This document shows positions 61,776-64,000 of a stretch of DNA of 64,000 bases, piece by piece (position 1 is the first letter of the stretch; every line of letters begins with the position of its first letter). Made by a program: the position numbers and the translations under genes. The notes under the pieces are model-generated. The model searched no databases. It was not told the origin of the DNA and worked only from the letters and a program-made list of their open reading frames with translations. This DNA comes from Archangium violaceum Cb vi76 (GTDB lineage Bacteria; Myxococcota; Myxococcia; Myxococcales; Myxococcaceae), in the NCBI RefSeq assembly GCF_000733295.1, contig NZ_JPMI01000291.1, positions 1-64,000 of the forward strand. The letters run 5' to 3'.

Positions 61776-63326
61776 TCACCGGGACAGGCGGCGGACCCAG
61801 TCGAAGTACGTGGCCCTCGGGTCCTCCAGGGGATCTCGGAACAGCGCCCGGAGCTCCGCACGCTCCACCTGGCCGCCGTCGAAGTCCCGGTAGAGCGCGT
61901 CTCCCAGCAGGTACCCGAGCGCGTGGCTGACGCCGTGGAAGAGCCGATCCTTGCGCAAGGGCAGCAGCTTCACCGCCTCGTCCGGCACCTCCACCTCCGC
62001 CGCCTTGTGCGCCAGCACGAACGCGGCGATCTGCCGCTCCACGCCCCGTGCTCCGGCGAAGCGCAGCGCCCACTCGCCCGTCCCCAGGCAGGTACGCCGT
62101 GGGTTCACCAGCTTCGAGCCGAAGAAGCCCAGCGCCTCCTCCAGGCACCGCGCGTAGAATGCATCCGACGCCCGCCGGGGCGCCTCCATCGCGTCTCCCA
62201 CCGCGCAGTGCCGGACGAAGTGCGCCGCCTCCTCGGCCGCGTGGTTCAGCGACAGCGACGCCAGGTACGCCGTCCTCGACCGGGGGATGTAGCAGCTCTC
62301 CCGCGAGAGGATGTGCCTCCGCAGTTGCAGCAACTCGCCCTGCGTGAAGCGGCCCCGCTGCTGGATGCGCCCCAGCGCGTCCTCGTCCGCCGCCGTCACC
62401 ACCTCCACCTCGTCCAGCCACCGGCCCACCGGTACTCCCGCCAGCCGGCCGATGAGGCTCGCCATCTCCCGGAAGCGCTCCGCCGCGCTCCTGTCTTTCA
62501 GCGGCGAGTCTCCCGACTCCGCCTCCAGGTAGTCCAGGAAGCTCTGCTGGCACACCACCGGCGAGGCGTTCAGCAGGCACAGCGCTCCGTCCGGTAGCTC
62601 CACCGCTGGCGACATGCCCACCTTGCCCTCACGCGCCAGCCGCCAGTAGACGCCCTCGGCGTTCTGGTACACCACCAGCCCGCGCGCCCCGTGTGCCTCG
62701 CCCAGGGCGTGCTCCACCTGCGCTGGCAGGTGGCAGGGCGCCACGTGGTACTGGCCCACCAGCACCATCACCCGCGGCTTGTCCTCCGCCCGCACCGCCC
62801 GGGCGATCCGCTCCGCCGCGTACGCGTCCCGCAGCTCCAGCGAGCGCTCGCCCTGCGCGCGCCGATCGATGCCCACCACTTCCAGCCGATGACGCTTCGC
62901 GTAGGCCAGCATCGTGCGCAGGCCCGACCAGGAGCCCTGATTCGAGCCCTGGCCCAGCCGGGCGAGCAGGGCCCTCTCCGCCAGCCGGCCCGCGAGGTAC
63001 GCCTCCACCGCCGCCTGGTGCCGGCCCTCGACGCACTCGAGCGCCAGCACGACGCGGCGGCCCGCCTCCCGCACGCCCTCGACCAGCTCCAGGTACGTCT
63101 CCTGGGCCAGCGGCAGGGTGTGGTAGTCGCCCACGTACACCACGTCCGCCGCCTGCACCCGCTGCGACACCGCCGAGGCCGTCAGCACCCGCCGGTACTC
63201 GGACGTGCGCCGGCGGTAGCGGGCCTCATAGGCCCGGAAGGCCGCGGACTGCCCCTCGATGACCCGGGCGATCTGGGCCTTCTGGCGGCGGAACAAGGCG
63301 AGGTGGAGGGCGAGCGACGCGCGCAT
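61776..63326 (-). CDS. ChaN-like (Cofac_haem_bdg, PF04187) family protein
   Basis: 516 residues. Residues about 60-280 match the ChaN fold: VVYVGDYHTLPLAQETYLELVEG with the haem-coordinating region, LALECVEGRHQAAVEAYLAGRL, and a later MVLVGQYHVAP. ChaN of Campylobacter is a haem-binding lipoprotein of iron uptake, about 300 residues long. This protein lacks an obvious lipobox and has about 230 extra C-terminal residues, mostly helical and with several Cys/His. Iron or haem handling is the likely theme, not proven. It heads a three-gene unit with two unknown genes. Confidence 0.82.
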   Translation of the reverse strand: MRASLALHLALFRRQKAQIARVIEGQSAAFRAYEARYRRRTSEYRRVLTASAVSQRVQAADVVYVGDYHTLPLAQETYLELVEGVREAGRRVVLALECVEGRHQAAVEAYLAGRLAERALLARLGQGSNQGSWSGLRTMLAYAKRHRLEVVGIDRRAQGERSLELRDAYAAERIARAVRAEDKPRVMVLVGQYHVAPCHLPAQVEHALGEAHGARGLVVYQNAEGVYWRLAREGKVGMSPAVELPDGALCLLNASPVVCQQSFLDYLEAESGDSPLKDRSAAERFREMASLIGRLAGVPVGRWLDEVEVVTAADEDALGRIQQRGRFTQGELLQLRRHILSRESCYIPRSRTAYLASLSLNHAAEEAAHFVRHCAVGDAMEAPRRASDAFYARCLEEALGFFGSKLVNPRRTCLGTGEWALRFAGARGVERQIAAFVLAHKAAEVEVPDEAVKLLPLRKDRLFHGVSHALGYLLGDALYRDFDGGQVERAELRALFRDPLEDPRATYFDWVRRLSR

Positions 63327-63431
63327 GGACGATCACAACTCGCACGCGAGTGCCAGCCCGGCAAAAATTCGGCCCCCCCGACCCCCCTTCCTTGACGGGC
63401 CGAACCCCTCGGGAGACGATCCGGGTTGACC

Positions 63432-64000
63432 GTGAAGTCCGTACTTACGAGATCACGCCTCTTCCTCCTCGCGCTCGTGCTCCTCACGGCGTTGCCCGTG
63501 CTCGCCCAGGAGCAGGCGACACTGCTTCACAACGCGCCCGAGCAGGCGGCGCCCGGCGTGGCGCTCGTGATCGACGGCGTGCTCACCGGGACGCAGCGCA
63601 TCATGCGCATGGTCATCCGCTACCGCGGGCCCGGCGAGCCCTACGCCGAGACTCCCCTGGAGTTGCAGTACGGCGACTTGTACCGGGGGACCATCCCGGC
63701 CTCGAGCCTGACCCCGCCCGGTGTCGAGTACTACGTGGAGGGTTTCACTCCCGGCGGGGAGCGCGTGCCCCTCTTCAAGAGCGCCACGCGTCCCGCTCGC
63801 GTCGTCGTCGTGGGCCAGGTGCAATCCACGCGCACACCGCTCTCCTCCCGCTCCGTCGAGCCCCGTTCCGTCGAGCCCGAGCCCGCTTCCAGGACCGAGC
63901 CACCCTCCCGCGGCGAGCGCAGGTCCGAGCCGGGCCGCAGGAGCGAGCCCACCGCGAAGGCGGAGCCGGTACACAAGGAACCGGCGCCGAAGTCCGAGCC
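63432..64000 (+). CDS. Exported protein, 5' part only (cut by the window end)
   Basis: From GTG 63432 the frame runs open to the window end, giving 189 residues. A signal peptide (LFLLALVLLTALPVLA, then QEQATLLHNAP) is followed by a small beta domain (VALVIDGVLTGTQRIMRMVIRYRG ... YRGTIPASSLTPPGVEYYVEG) and then a low-complexity linker rich in Ser, Glu, Pro and Arg (RSVEPRSVEPEP and similar). The start resembles N-terminal regions of some myxobacterial outer-membrane receptor-like proteins, but the defining part lies outside the window. Confidence 0.72.
   Translation, partial: MKSVLTRSRLFLLALVLLTALPVLAQEQATLLHNAPEQAAPGVALVIDGVLTGTQRIMRMVIRYRGPGEPYAETPLELQYGDLYRGTIPASSLTPPGVEYYVEGFTPGGERVPLFKSATRPARVVVVGQVQSTRTPLSSRSVEPRSVEPEPASRTEPPSRGERRSEPGRRSEPTAKAEPVHKEPAPKSE

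Noticed and set aside
61771-62580. N-terminal extension of the 172-residue unknown protein
   Set aside because: It overlaps the ChaN-like gene on the same strand in another frame and encodes Gly/Arg/Ala-rich nonsense.
1-64000. rRNA, tRNA, riboswitch or prophage regions
   Set aside because: No tRNA-like cloverleaf, rRNA segment, known riboswitch core, integrase or phage structural gene was recognised on either strand by reading.

Overview
The window looks like chromosomal DNA from a myxobacterium, most likely of the suborder Cystobacterineae (Archangium/Cystobacter/Melittangium-like). The basis is very high GC, many GTG/TTG starts, dense and mostly short operons, and typical content: a Ser/Thr kinase paired with a DUF2381 protein, several PAS histidine kinases, an NtrC-type sigma-54 activator, many outer-membrane lipoproteins, ELWxxDGT and FG-GAP repeat proteins, and a multidomain peptidoglycan hydrolase suited to predation. 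This is inference from content; no 16S rRNA or tRNA gene is present to confirm it.

Region 1 (1-12.9 kb) holds an SDR oxidoreductase, a polysaccharide deacetylase lipoprotein with a PDAG-repeat linker, a TetA-type MFS exporter, a single-haem cytochrome c lipoprotein, a formylglycine-generating-enzyme-like fusion overlapping an M14 carboxypeptidase, and the kinase/DUF2381 pair. Region 2 (12.9-18.1 kb) looks like an inserted polymorphic-toxin module. A 1283-residue exported protein with a nuclease-like C-terminal tip overlaps (ATGA) a probable immunity gene. Beyond it lie the 3' end of a second DUF2381 gene and a headless GNAT acetyltransferase gene, which read as a recombination scar.

Region 3 (18.1-25.8 kb) has an SGNH hydrolase/lipase pair, a DMT transporter, and a sensor kinase + sigma-54 activator operon followed by an OmpA-like lipoprotein. 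Nearly identical -24/-12 elements precede the kinase and the lipoprotein, and inverted repeats lie nearby, suggesting one envelope-sensing regulon. Histidine-kinase remnants flank it. Region 4 (26-29.8 kb) contains a trigger-factor-like chaperone without a ribosome-binding domain, an Ala-rich hydrophobic protein, a small ricin-type lectin and an SDR pseudogene with an internal deletion.

Region 5 (29.8-37.4 kb) has an APH-like kinase, a P450 + macrolide-type glycosyltransferase tailoring pair, an OmpA protein and an apparently exported threonine-aldolase-like enzyme. Region 6 (37.5-47 kb) carries three histidine kinases (one hybrid with two receiver domains), an esterase, selO and a phytanoyl-CoA dioxygenase-like gene. 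Region 7 (47-64 kb) is dominated by secreted or lipid-anchored proteins: an HhH lipoprotein, a membrane alpha/beta hydrolase, the M23+GH25 hydrolase with 13 wall-binding repeats, ELWxxDGT, Cys-rich and PKD-type proteins, a broken FG-GAP gene, two unknown proteins, a ChaN-like haem-binding-family protein, and a gene cut by the window end.

No CRISPR array, rRNA, tRNA, prophage or intact insertion sequence was recognised. No gene-free stretch exceeds about 250 bases.
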